DNA of 64,000 nucleotides from Marinobacter sp. THAF197a (GTDB taxonomy: Bacteria; Pseudomonadota; Gammaproteobacteria; Pseudomonadales; Oleiphilaceae), in assembly GCF_009363275.1 (NCBI RefSeq), contig NZ_CP045324.1, positions 2,046,001 to 2,110,000 of the forward strand, given 5' to 3'. Position 1 is the stretch's first letter, and the number at the start of each line of letters is the position of its first letter. The translations under genes were made by a program, and so were the position numbers. Positions 8,054 through 15,599 of this stretch are shown here, in pieces. The notes below the pieces were generated by a model that worked only from the letters and a program-made list of their open reading frames with translations, had not been told where the DNA came from and did not search any database.

Positions 8054-9493
8054 TCAGTGACCTCCCTCGTTGGCAGGTTTGGCGTGGCTAACATCACCTT
8101 GGCCATGTTCAATTTCAAACGGTACATGGGCGGCAGACAAAGGCCGAGCAGGGCGGTCAGATTCGTGCTCGCCTTCATCCTCGTCTTCGAGGCCCACATA
8201 GAGCACACGTAGCAGGTAGTAGACGCCTGCGCTAAAGACAAGTCCATACACAACAACATAGCCAATCAGGGTGAACAGAGCCATGCCCCCGGTAAGCGAC
8301 GGTGTCAGTGCCTCGGCCTGGTTCATCATGCCATACACCAACCAGGGCGAACGGCCTATCTCAGTCACAAACCATCCTGCAATCACCGCAATAAACGGGG
8401 TGATACTCATGAACCGCAAACCCTGAAGGAACCAGCGCTTCTGGTAATAGGCGCCATTGCGTCTGAGCAACAGACCAGCGAGGGCAAAGGCAATCATCAA
8501 CAGTCCCAGGCCAACCATCACCCGGAAAGACCAGAACACGACACCCACTGGCGGCTGCTCTTCTACCGCAACCTCGTTCAGGCCAGGCACCTCACCATCC
8601 CATTCGTGGGTCAGGATAAAGCTGGCCAGGTTAGGAATACCAATCTCGAACCGGTTGGTCTGGTTTTCCTGGTCGGGAATAGCAAACAGCAGCAGCGGCA
8701 CGTTTCGAGAGGTTTCCCAATTACCTTCCATGGCTGCGACTTTGACCGGTTGATGCTCCATGGTATTCAAACCATGAAGATCACCAATCACCGCCTGAGT
8801 CGGGGCCAGGAACAACAACATCCACAGGCACATAGACAAGGCCTTGCGGTTTGCTTCCACCTCTCGCCCACGAAGCAGGTACCAGGCGCTGACGCCAGCT
8901 ACCACAAAGCCACCAGTCAGGAACGACGCCACAACCATGTGGGCGAACCGATAGGGGAAAGAGGGATTGAATATGGCCTGAGACCAGGACGTTACATGGA
9001 ATACGCCGTCTCTCAATTCCACACCCGCGGGTGTGTGCATCCAACTGTTGGCAGACAAAATCCAGAACGACGAAATAAAGGTGCCAACCGCCACCATAAT
9101 GGCTGCGAACAGGTGAACGCCCGCCGGCACCTTATGACGACCGAAAAGCAGCACACCCAGAAATGCGGCCTCCAGGAAAAACGCCGTGATCACCTCATAG
9201 CTAAGCATGGGGCCGAGGAAGTTGGCTGAGGCCTGGGAGAAGTTGCTCCAATTGGTACCGAACTGAAACGACATCACGATGCCTGATACCACCCCCATCC
9301 CGAATACCACGGCAAACACCTTGGTCCAGAATGCGGACAGCTTTTCCCATAGTGGATTGCCGGTTTTGAACGCCAGGCCTTCGAGGACAGCTATGAAAGA
9401 CGCCAGACCGATGGAAAACACCGGGAAAATGGCGTGAAATGACACGACAAACGCGAACTGGATTCGCGATAGGATGAGAGGATCGAGTTCCAT
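8054..9493 (-). CDS. cydA: Cytochrome bd-type quinol oxidase subunit I, CioA-like with short Q-loop
   Basis: This 479-residue heme subunit keeps the heme ligands His20, His185 and Met326 and the conserved pair Glu100 and Glu108. The quinol-binding signature GDLHGLN...QPVKVAAME lies at 237-256. The His-to-Met distance is 141 residues, against 207 in E. coli CydA, so the Q-loop is the short type of cyanide-insensitive oxidases (CioA). A roughly 40-residue acidic, hydrophilic tail follows the last helix. GGAGG precedes the ATG. It heads the cydABDC operon and may be under Anr/Fnr-type control from the upstream gap; cioA would be an equally fair symbol. Confidence 0.94.
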   Translation of the reverse strand: MELDPLILSRIQFAFVVSFHAIFPVFSIGLASFIAVLEGLAFKTGNPLWEKLSAFWTKVFAVVFGMGVVSGIVMSFQFGTNWSNFSQASANFLGPMLSYEVITAFFLEAAFLGVLLFGRHKVPAGVHLFAAIMVAVGTFISSFWILSANSWMHTPAGVELRDGVFHVTSWSQAIFNPSFPYRFAHMVVASFLTGGFVVAGVSAWYLLRGREVEANRKALSMCLWMLLFLAPTQAVIGDLHGLNTMEHQPVKVAAMEGNWETSRNVPLLLFAIPDQENQTNRFEIGIPNLASFILTHEWDGEVPGLNEVAVEEQPPVGVVFWSFRVMVGLGLLMIAFALAGLLLRRNGAYYQKRWFLQGLRFMSITPFIAVIAGWFVTEIGRSPWLVYGMMNQAEALTPSLTGGMALFTLIGYVVVYGLVFSAGVYYLLRVLYVGLEDEDEGEHESDRPARPLSAAHVPFEIEHGQGDVSHAKPANEGGH

Positions 9494-9599
9494 AGTACCT
9501 CCGGTAACTCAAACATAGTCAAAAAAACGGGTCAGCGCGCCCGTTCAGCCGCTGCCTTGGCTCATCTTGTCTATTGTTATTACCGGCAGTTCATTACGA

Positions 9600-9618
9600 T
9601 GCTACGCAAATTGTAGCA
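9600..9618. promoter_or_regulatory. Perfect inverted repeat between cydA and the methyltransferase gene
   Basis: TGCTAC and GTAGCA are exact inverted repeats separated by seven bases, about 110 bases upstream of the cydA start. The arrangement suits a dimeric regulator binding in the divergent promoter region. No matching regulator is recognised, and no T tract follows, so it is not an obvious terminator. Confidence 0.4.
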
Positions 9619-9647
9619 ATAATGGATAGGGCAGTTTGTCGCACCCC

Positions 9648-9661
9648 TTGATCAAAAACAA
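9648..9661. promoter_or_regulatory. Candidate Anr/Fnr box upstream of cydA
   Basis: TTGATCAAAAACAA matches the Fnr/Anr consensus TTGAT-N4-ATCAA at nine of ten positions. It lies about 155 bases upstream of the cydA start and just before the methyltransferase ATG on the other strand. Bd oxidase genes are commonly controlled by Anr/Fnr, so oxygen regulation is plausible. The position is rather distant for direct activation of cydA. Confidence 0.4.
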
Positions 9662-9663
9662 TT

Positions 9664-10299
9664 ATGGTGAGCCGCATGAGCTTTTACGAGGATAGAGTGT
9701 TACCTCACATTATCGACACGGCATGTTCCATGGGGCAGGTGATGAAACTGCGTAGCCAGATCGTACCGAGGGCCCGCGGCAGAGTGCTGGAGGTTGGTAT
9801 GGGCTCCGGAATCAACCTGGAGTTTTATGACCAGAGCCGGGTTGAAATGGTCTATGGCCTGGAGCCCTCGGAAGGGATGAGGCGCAAAGCATTACCAAAT
9901 CTTAACCGCTCGCCCATCGCGGTGGAGTGGTTGGACCTGCCCGGTGAAAAGATTCCGCTTGAGGACAACTCCGTGGATACGGTATTGCTGACGTTCACGC
10001 TCTGCACCATCCCGGACTGGCATGCGGCTTTGCTGCAGATGAAACGGGTACTGAAGCCCGGCGGCGACCTGTTGTTCCTGGAACACGGGGAGGCTCCCCA
10101 TGAAACCGTCCGAAAATGGCAGCATCGCATAACCCCGGGCTGGAAAATGTTCGCGGGTGGTTGCCACCTTAACCGACAAATTGCAGACCTTATTCGCCAC
10201 GCCGGCTTTGAGATTCAGGAGCTGGAAAACCTGTACATGCCCAATGCGCCGAAAATAGCCGGGTTCATCTACAAAGGGCGCGCCACCAAGCCGGTTTGA
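9664..10299 (+). CDS. Class I SAM-dependent methyltransferase (UbiE-like fold)
   Basis: This 211-residue protein has a SAM-binding motif I VLEVGMGSGINLEFY (near 38-52), an acidic loop GLEPSEGMRRKA, motif LPFEDN-like IPLEDNSVDTVLLTFTLC and the post-motif VLKPGGDLLFLEHG. This is the usual order for class I methyltransferases of the phospholipid/quinone group. The natural substrate is not evident. It diverges from cydA, and a near-consensus Anr/Fnr box sits directly before its start. An alternative ATG four codons downstream is possible. Confidence 0.85.
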   Translation: MVSRMSFYEDRVLPHIIDTACSMGQVMKLRSQIVPRARGRVLEVGMGSGINLEFYDQSRVEMVYGLEPSEGMRRKALPNLNRSPIAVEWLDLPGEKIPLEDNSVDTVLLTFTLCTIPDWHAALLQMKRVLKPGGDLLFLEHGEAPHETVRKWQHRITPGWKMFAGGCHLNRQIADLIRHAGFEIQELENLYMPNAPKIAGFIYKGRATKPV

Positions 10300-10349
10300 T
10301 TCAAGTTGGCGGGAAAGTGAGCGATCAGGGCTGAGGGAGTGGAACAGAA

Positions 10350-10376
10350 TTGCGTTACGCCATCGGGCCTTATACA
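10350..10376 (+). promoter_or_regulatory. Likely tRNA-Leu promoter
   Basis: TTGCGT at 10350-10355 and TATACA at 10371-10376, spaced 15 bases, precede a GC-rich discriminator about 30 bases before the mature tRNA. That is typical for a stable-RNA promoter, though the spacing is short. Confidence 0.45.
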
Positions 10377-10406
10377 ATTCCGCCCTTCAAGAATCTCCCC
10401 TCCGAT

Positions 10407-10493
10407 GCCCGGATGGTGAAATTGGTAGACACAAGAGACTTAAAATCTCTCGGCCGCAAGGCCGTGCCGGTTCGATTCCGGCTCCGGGCACCA
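10407..10493 (+). tRNA. tRNA-Leu (anticodon UAA)
   Basis: This 87-base gene has acceptor arms GCCCGGA and TCCGGGC with discriminator A and an encoded CCA. Other parts are a D-arm with TGGTAGAC, an anticodon stem AGAGA/TCTCT with loop CTTAAAA (anticodon TAA), a long class II variable arm (CGGCCGCAAGGCCG) and the T-arm GGTTCGATTCC. The long variable arm and anticodon identify tRNA-Leu reading UUA, with UUG by wobble. The genes on either side are unrelated, and no integrated element is seen at its 3' end. Confidence 0.97.
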
Positions 10494-10616
10494 CTATATG
10501 TCTTCCCTTTGCTTAAATCCGGACACAAAAAAAACCGCTACATCAGCAATTGGAGTGCCTGGGCTTGAAATTCCTTGGATTAACAAAAGGAAAGCGGGAA
10601 GTTGCCACTCAATTCA

Positions 10617-10799
10617 TCACTGATCCTGCTCAGCTCTTTCCTCGGGCTCCTGGTACTGTGATTCCTGGGCAGGCATTACCGGGCGTACCTGGTTGATATC
10701 GCCGGTGGGCACCCTGGGGTCATCTTTTATCAATACCATGATCGCACCGCCAAAGATCAGTGCCAGCAGAAGTATCTTGATCAGCGCATTGCGAGACAT
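10617..10799 (-). CDS. Small single-pass membrane protein
   Basis: This 60-residue protein has an N-terminal transmembrane helix (about 6-24, ALIKILLLALIFGGAIMVLI) and a short, acidic, proline- and glutamine-rich tail. The ATG has an AAGGAG-type site just upstream. No family is recognised. It is divergent from the crotonase-family gene and lies between the tRNA and that gene. Its length, start site and helix make a real small gene likely. Confidence 0.55.
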   Translation of the reverse strand: MSRNALIKILLLALIFGGAIMVLIKDDPRVPTGDINQVRPVMPAQESQYQEPEERAEQDQ

Positions 10800-10936
10800 A
10801 GATGCTCCTTTTTACGTTCACCTCCTATTACCCTGAGGGCTCCGGCGCTATTTACAACCATCGTCCAAAGGTCGGTTCGACACAGAAGCCGGGTTTGGTG
10901 ATACTGCCTGCACGTGTTTTGTGGGAGGAGCAGGCT

Positions 10937-11728
10937 ATGACACAAGCAACCGGGAATCTGGTGCGACAGCGCACGGAGAATGGCATCACCACCGTAACGC
11001 TGAGCCATCCGGAGCGGCGAAACAGTCTGTCGATGGCCATGCTGGAGGCATTGTCAGATGTTTTTACAGCCATAGAACAGGATTCCGAAACCCGTGTGGT
11101 GGTGCTGGCTGCCGAGGGGCACGTATTCTGCGCGGGGCATGATCTTCGGGAGATGCGTTCGCAGTTCGACAGCCACGAATTCCAACTGGCACTGTTTCAG
11201 CAATGTAGCAAGGTGATGCAGCAGATCGTGAACCTGCCGCAACCAGTGATTGCCAGGGTGGCCGGGGTAGCCACGGCGGCCGGTTGCCAGTTGGTTGCCA
11301 GCTGTGATCTGGCCGTGGCGGAGCAGGGGGTCCGGTTTGCCACCCCCGGCGTGAATATTGGCTTGTTCTGTTCCACGCCAATGGTGGCGTTGGCCCGAAA
11401 CGTTTCCCGCAAGCACGCCATGGAAATGCTGCTGACCGGGGAGATGATTGATGCGCCCAGGGCGGAAGCCATCGGGCTGGTTAACCGGGTGGTCGCGGCA
11501 GACGTTCTGGATGAGACGGTGTATCGAATGGCGGCAACGATTGCCAGTAAGTCCGGGCATACCCTGAAAATTGGCAAATCTGCGTTCTATCGCCAACTGG
11601 AAATGCCGTTATCAGACGCCTACGAATACACCGCTGAGGTGATGGCAGCCAATGCCTGCACGGAGGATGCCCAGGAGGGGATCTCAGCCTTTCTTGAGAA
11701 GCGTGACCCCAATTGGAAGCACCAGTAA
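10937..11728 (+). CDS. Enoyl-CoA hydratase/isomerase family protein, ECHDC3-like
   Basis: This 263-residue crotonase-fold protein shows the oxyanion-hole segments CAGHDLREM and AAGCQLVASCDLAVA. The stretch FATPGVNIGLFCSTP closely recalls mitochondrial ECHDC3. The two glutamates that catalyse hydration in true enoyl-CoA hydratases are replaced: the GGGCEL position reads AAGCQL and the PE position reads PG. Ordinary hydratase activity is therefore doubtful. I start at the ATG at 10937, which follows GGAGGAG by seven bases; an upstream in-frame TTG lacks such a site. Confidence 0.88.
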   Translation: MTQATGNLVRQRTENGITTVTLSHPERRNSLSMAMLEALSDVFTAIEQDSETRVVVLAAEGHVFCAGHDLREMRSQFDSHEFQLALFQQCSKVMQQIVNLPQPVIARVAGVATAAGCQLVASCDLAVAEQGVRFATPGVNIGLFCSTPMVALARNVSRKHAMEMLLTGEMIDAPRAEAIGLVNRVVAADVLDETVYRMAATIASKSGHTLKIGKSAFYRQLEMPLSDAYEYTAEVMAANACTEDAQEGISAFLEKRDPNWKHQ

Positions 11729-11739
11729 GACTGTTGTTT

Positions 11740-12234
11740 TTATGGCTGGCAGGCCTGTTCTGCCGGCCATACAAGCTGATCGCCCGCAGTGATGCCCCGC
11801 GCCTCGAAGAAGCCCGCATTCATTTCTACCGCGTTCCAGAACCGCTCCCCCGATGGATAGGTTGGGCAGTTACGGCCATCCGATGAGGGGCAGGGAGTCA
11901 TCGTATGGATACTGACAATAACGCCTTGCTTGTCCAGATAGGCGATGTCCAGGGGGATCAGAGTCTGGTACATCCAGAATCCGTGATTGGCTGAGCGCTC
12001 GGTCTGGTAAGTGAACAACATGCCGGCATCGTCTGCCAGTGCGGTCCTGTTCATCAGTCCCCGTTGCCGTTGCTTGTCCTTACTGGCCACCTCAAGCACC
12101 ACTGTATGGTGTTGGCTGTTTGAGAGGAAGCAGGCCTCAACCGTGGGAAGTGTTTCTGGCGCGTCGGCCAACCCTGCCGGCGCCCAGCCTGCTGCCGCCA
12201 GCGTGACGACAGCGGCAATCCGCCACGTGTTCAT
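11740..12234 (-). CDS. DUF192 family secreted protein
   Basis: This 164-residue protein has an N-terminal signal peptide (about 1-22, ending ...GLADA) and a DUF192 domain recognised by GLMNRTAL, MLFTYQ, a FWMYQTLIPLDIAYLD segment and GVI. The function of DUF192 is unknown. The chosen ATG overlaps the stop of the ABC permease (ATGA), so it is probably co-translated with the exporter; a longer ORF reading 17 codons upstream into the permease gene is less likely. A periplasmic location is inferred from the signal peptide. Confidence 0.85.
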   Translation of the reverse strand: MNTWRIAAVVTLAAAGWAPAGLADAPETLPTVEACFLSNSQHHTVVLEVASKDKQRQRGLMNRTALADDAGMLFTYQTERSANHGFWMYQTLIPLDIAYLDKQGVIVSIHTMTPCPSSDGRNCPTYPSGERFWNAVEMNAGFFEARGITAGDQLVWPAEQACQP

Positions 12235-12992
12235 GTGCGCAACCGGTAACCGGTTTTGAAGATCCACCACACGGCAATCATGCATAGGGCGAGGAAGACC
12301 AGGGTCATGCCCACGCTGATCGCCACATGCACATCTGCCACGCCATAGAAGGCCCAGCGGAAACCGCTGATCAGGTACACCACCGGGTTGAACAGGCTGA
12401 TGGTTTGCCAGATGTCGGGCAGCATGTCGATGGAGTAGAAGGTGCCACCCAGGAACACCAGAGGCGTGACGATCATCATGGGCACAATCTGCAGCTTCTC
12501 AAAACCGTCCGCCCAGATGCCGATGATAAAACCGAACAGGCTGAAGGTGATGGACGTCAGTACCAGGAACGAGAGCATCCAGAATGGGTGCAGAACCGAG
12601 TAATCCACGAACAGCCGGGCGGTGGCCAGGATGATCAGGCCGAGGATGACAGCCTTGGTGGCTGCGGCGCCCACGTAGCCAAGCACAATCTCGAAATAGG
12701 AGACCGGCGCAGACAGCACCTCGTAGATGGTGCCGGAGAACTTGGGCATGTAGATACCGAAGGAGGCGTTTGAAATGCTTTGCATCAGCAGCGACAGCAT
12801 CACCAGCCCGGGGATGATGTAGGCGCCGTAGTCAATACCACCGATCTCGCCCATGCGAGAGCCGATGGCCGAGCCGAACACCACAAAATACAGGCAGGTG
12901 GAGATCACCGGCGACAGCACACTCTGCATGACGGTGCGTTTCATGCGCGCCATCTCGAACTTGTAGATTGCTTTTACACCGTACAGATTCAT
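12231..12992 (-). CDS. yadH: ABC-2 type transporter permease, YadH-like
   Basis: This 253-residue protein has about six transmembrane helices. It shows the YadH-type features SPVISTCLYFVVFGSAIGSRMG, a PGLVML segment and the final FNPVVYLISGFRWAFYG motif. It is the membrane half of an ABC-2 exporter of unknown substrate, with the ATPase encoded 25 bases upstream. I prefer the ATG at 12992 because GGAGAG lies seven bases before it, over the ATG four codons earlier. It overlaps the DUF192 gene by four bases. Confidence 0.9.
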   Translation of the reverse strand: MNLYGVKAIYKFEMARMKRTVMQSVLSPVISTCLYFVVFGSAIGSRMGEIGGIDYGAYIIPGLVMLSLLMQSISNASFGIYMPKFSGTIYEVLSAPVSYFEIVLGYVGAAATKAVILGLIILATARLFVDYSVLHPFWMLSFLVLTSITFSLFGFIIGIWADGFEKLQIVPMMIVTPLVFLGGTFYSIDMLPDIWQTISLFNPVVYLISGFRWAFYGVADVHVAISVGMTLVFLALCMIAVWWIFKTGYRLRT

Positions 12993-13016
12993 TACGCTCT
13001 CCATTCGTACCGGCGG

Positions 13017-13937
13017 CTATTCGTGCACCAGGCCAACAAATATTTCTTCCAGCGAGCTTTCCCGGGTTTGCAGATCCCGGTATTCAATACCCAGATCCCC
13101 AAGGGTGCGGAGCAGGCGGGCAACGCCGGCCTGTTGTTGCTGGGCGTCGAAGGTATAGATCAACTGGTAGCCGTCGTCTGACAGTTCTACCGGTTCCAGG
13201 GTAAGCTCGCCGGGAATTTTTTCGAGCTTGTTCTGCAGATGCAGGCGCAGCTCTTTCTTTCCGAGCTTGGACATCAGGCGATCCTTGTCTTCCACCAGGA
13301 TGATCTCTCCCTGGCGTATCACCCCAATGCGGTCCGCCATTTCTTCGGCTTCTTCGATGTAGTGGGTGGTCAGAATGATGGTGGTGCCGTTCTCACGAAG
13401 TTTGCGCACCATTTCCCACATATCCCGGCGCAGTTCCACATCCACCCCGGCTGTGGGCTCGTCCAGGAACAGGATACGAGGCTCGTGAGACAATGCCTTG
13501 GCAATCATCACCCGTCGCTTCATGCCGCCAGAAAGAGACATGATGCGGTTGTTGCGTTTGTCCCAGAGTGAAAGATCTTTCAAGACCTTTTCGATGTGGG
13601 CCGGCTTGGGTGGTTTGCCAAACAGCCCACGGCTGAACGACACCGCATGCCAGACCGTCTCAAAGGAATCGGTATTCAGCTCCTGGGGGACCAGGCCAAT
13701 GGCCTCCCGGGCTTTGCGGTAGTCTTTCACGATATCGTGGCCGGCGGCTTGTACTTCGCCGTCGCCTTTATTGACGATGCCGCAGATGATGGAGATCAGG
13801 GTGGTTTTGCCGGCACCATTGGGGCCAAGCAAGGCAAAAATCTCACCGGGGTAGATTTCCAGATTGACGTCTTTCAGGGCTTGAAAACCGTCGCCGTAGA
13901 TCTTGTTCAGGTGCTTTACGGAAATGTCCGGTTGCAC
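13017..13937 (-). CDS. yadG: ABC transporter ATP-binding protein, YadG-like
   Basis: This 306-residue ATPase has Walker A GPNGAGKTT, Q-loop VPQEL, signature LSGGMKRRVMIA, Walker B ILFLDEPTAGVD and the H-loop TTHYIEEAEEM. The LSGGMKRR signature and VDVELRRDMW segment are those of E. coli YadG. With the downstream YadH-like permease it makes an ABC-2 exporter; the transported substrate is unknown. It is the first gene of a three-gene minus-strand unit ending with the DUF192 gene. Confidence 0.92.
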   Translation of the reverse strand: MQPDISVKHLNKIYGDGFQALKDVNLEIYPGEIFALLGPNGAGKTTLISIICGIVNKGDGEVQAAGHDIVKDYRKAREAIGLVPQELNTDSFETVWHAVSFSRGLFGKPPKPAHIEKVLKDLSLWDKRNNRIMSLSGGMKRRVMIAKALSHEPRILFLDEPTAGVDVELRRDMWEMVRKLRENGTTIILTTHYIEEAEEMADRIGVIRQGEIILVEDKDRLMSKLGKKELRLHLQNKLEKIPGELTLEPVELSDDGYQLIYTFDAQQQQAGVARLLRTLGDLGIEYRDLQTRESSLEEIFVGLVHE

Positions 13938-14071
13938 GGGCGTGTCCTGTTTTTTTGAGTGACTCAGACCAGAAAGCCCGACATTTTCTCATGCTGGCAG
14001 CAGTTTAGAAACCTTTGCTATGTCGGGATTTATCCCCATAATGCCCACTTTGGGACAGCTGGGGGCGGAGA

Positions 14072-14521
14072 ATGGTACGAGCCATCGTGATCGTAGGTTT
14101 AGTGGTGGGAGCAATTGTTCTTACACTGTTCGGTTCGCGCCTGCTCGATACAACGGGTGACACCGCTAACCATCCCGAGTGCGATCTTCTGGCTGGTGCC
14201 TGTAGCTGGACCACCCAGGATGGCAAATGGCGACTGAGGTTGCAGGAGTTAGAGGAGGGCGCCCAGGGCATGGAATATGTTCTTCAGGTTTCCGTTCCGA
14301 AGGCGCCTGACCGCTTTCTGGCTGTCCTTAAAGGCCAATCGATGTACATGGGGGAGTATCCGGTTCCGCTGGTACGGGAAGCTCCGCTCGAGTACCAGGC
14401 GAGGTTTACCGCACCGTTCTGCACTACCGGCGCCGACATGATCTGGCGAATCGAGCTTCAGGATGGTCAGGAAAGATTGGAAAATGTGCCCTGGACACTG
14501 GTGTTCAAAGCGCAAAAATAG
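14072..14521 (+). CDS. Hypothetical membrane-anchored protein
   Basis: This 149-residue protein has an N-terminal hydrophobic helix (about 4-21) and a periplasmic-type domain containing two cysteines near the anchor (CDLLAGACSW) and a third in APFCTTG. No family is recognised. The folded region is rich in beta-type segments such as WRLRLQEL and YVLQVSVP. The paired cysteines suggest an oxidised, envelope-located domain. It is followed on the same strand by a small gene 40 bases downstream. Confidence 0.6.
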   Translation: MVRAIVIVGLVVGAIVLTLFGSRLLDTTGDTANHPECDLLAGACSWTTQDGKWRLRLQELEEGAQGMEYVLQVSVPKAPDRFLAVLKGQSMYMGEYPVPLVREAPLEYQARFTAPFCTTGADMIWRIELQDGQERLENVPWTLVFKAQK

Positions 14522-14561
14522 TTAAATCCTGCAAAATTACAGTGGTTTTCAGGAAAAAGTG

Positions 14562-14858
14562 ATGGATTACGGGGAAAGTGTTCAGAAGGTTCTGCTGCGC
14601 AAGATTACGAAAGCCGAGCAGGATCTGTTGCAGCTCAAACTGGATTACTGCCGGTTTGTTTTTGGCCTGTCTCATCGAGCCCGGGTAACCGCTAACGGTA
14701 AAACCTGGCTTGTGCGCTCAGTAGACGTGCAGTCGATGACCTACACTGACGACGGCACATTCACCAAGCCCAGTGTCAGCGGCACTCCCGAAGAAGATGA
14801 TACCGGCCGGCAGGTCATTGCCCTCGGCACTGAATGGGAATTGGCAACGGTCAAATAA
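14562..14858 (+). CDS. Hypothetical small cytoplasmic protein
   Basis: This 98-residue protein has an N-terminal helix with alternating charges (residues 1-40: KVLLRKITKAEQDLLQLKLD). A beta-rich C-terminal part follows (SHRARVTANGKTWLVRSVDV). No signal peptide or membrane helix is seen and no known family is recognised. AGGA precedes the ATG by about seven bases; a GTG one codon earlier is also possible. The 3' end overlaps the converging gene by eight bases. Confidence 0.55.
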   Translation: MDYGESVQKVLLRKITKAEQDLLQLKLDYCRFVFGLSHRARVTANGKTWLVRSVDVQSMTYTDDGTFTKPSVSGTPEEDDTGRQVIALGTEWELATVK

Positions 14859-15456
14859 AGGCGTTGCCGGTTACGACTTCATAGAGGCTGAATGCCGGTG
14901 GCACGAACTGATGCTCCGCCCAGAATTCCGCGCCTTCCAACCCTGCACGATAACAGGCCAGTCGTTCGCTGCTCGAGGTAAGGGTGGCGATGGCCTGGAT
15001 GGCCGCCGGCTGGCGGATCCCGGTTTTCCGATGCACGATTCTGGCAACCAGCCCTGCAAGGGCGTCGTTATGGCGATTGGCACGTGGGCTAAGGGCGCAG
15101 GCGGCACCGTACAGCCAGGCGGCCGTGTAGGCGTGCACCACCTCTGGAGCCTCTGTCAGCGCAAGTCCTTTGACCCGGCAGTCACGCTCCTGCAGGGCGG
15201 CCAGGATATGCAACTTTGTAAACAGTTCCATTTTGTCGGAAGACACCACCGATGTTGATTCTGACTTCGGCCGGGCAGGGTGTTCCGGGGCGGGCGATTG
15301 AGTAAACCGTGCACCGTCAATGCCGCCGCCATTGGCAATAACGCCACCCTGAACCGTGGATTCCTGTCGAATGAGCGAGAACATTCGCAATCCCAGCAAA
15401 GCCATCAAAATCACGAGCCCAACTTGGGTAATAACGACCAGTCCATTGACCATCAT
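14851..15456 (-). CDS. Hypothetical membrane-anchored protein
   Basis: This 201-residue protein has an N-terminal transmembrane helix (about 4-24) and a low-complexity linker rich in Ser, Pro, Gly and Lys (about 35-75). A predicted helical domain follows (about 75-200) with two cysteines (ERDCRVKG and RLACYRAG). No known family is recognised. It converges on the small gene at 14562-14858. The linker suggests a tethered soluble domain on one side of the inner membrane. Confidence 0.6.
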   Translation of the reverse strand: MMVNGLVVITQVGLVILMALLGLRMFSLIRQESTVQGGVIANGGGIDGARFTQSPAPEHPARPKSESTSVVSSDKMELFTKLHILAALQERDCRVKGLALTEAPEVVHAYTAAWLYGAACALSPRANRHNDALAGLVARIVHRKTGIRQPAAIQAIATLTSSSERLACYRAGLEGAEFWAEHQFVPPAFSLYEVVTGNAFI

Positions 15457-15599
15457 GGGTGTGCCTGCCTTTCAAACATTCGGTTAACTGCTGATGCTGA
15501 TAATTGTAACAGTGTGTAACTGAATGGCGAGCCAACTGGCCAGCAGAACGGATAAAAGCTCGTGGCTTACTCTGAAATTGTGAACGGCATCCCAGCGCC

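Noticed and set aside
7732..8265. Minus-strand ORF overlapping cydB and cydA in another frame
   Set aside because: Both real genes are full-length and conserved; this frame has no motif.
10350..10568. Plus-strand ORF across the tRNA gene
   Set aside because: It includes the whole tRNA-Leu sequence and is a by-product of it.
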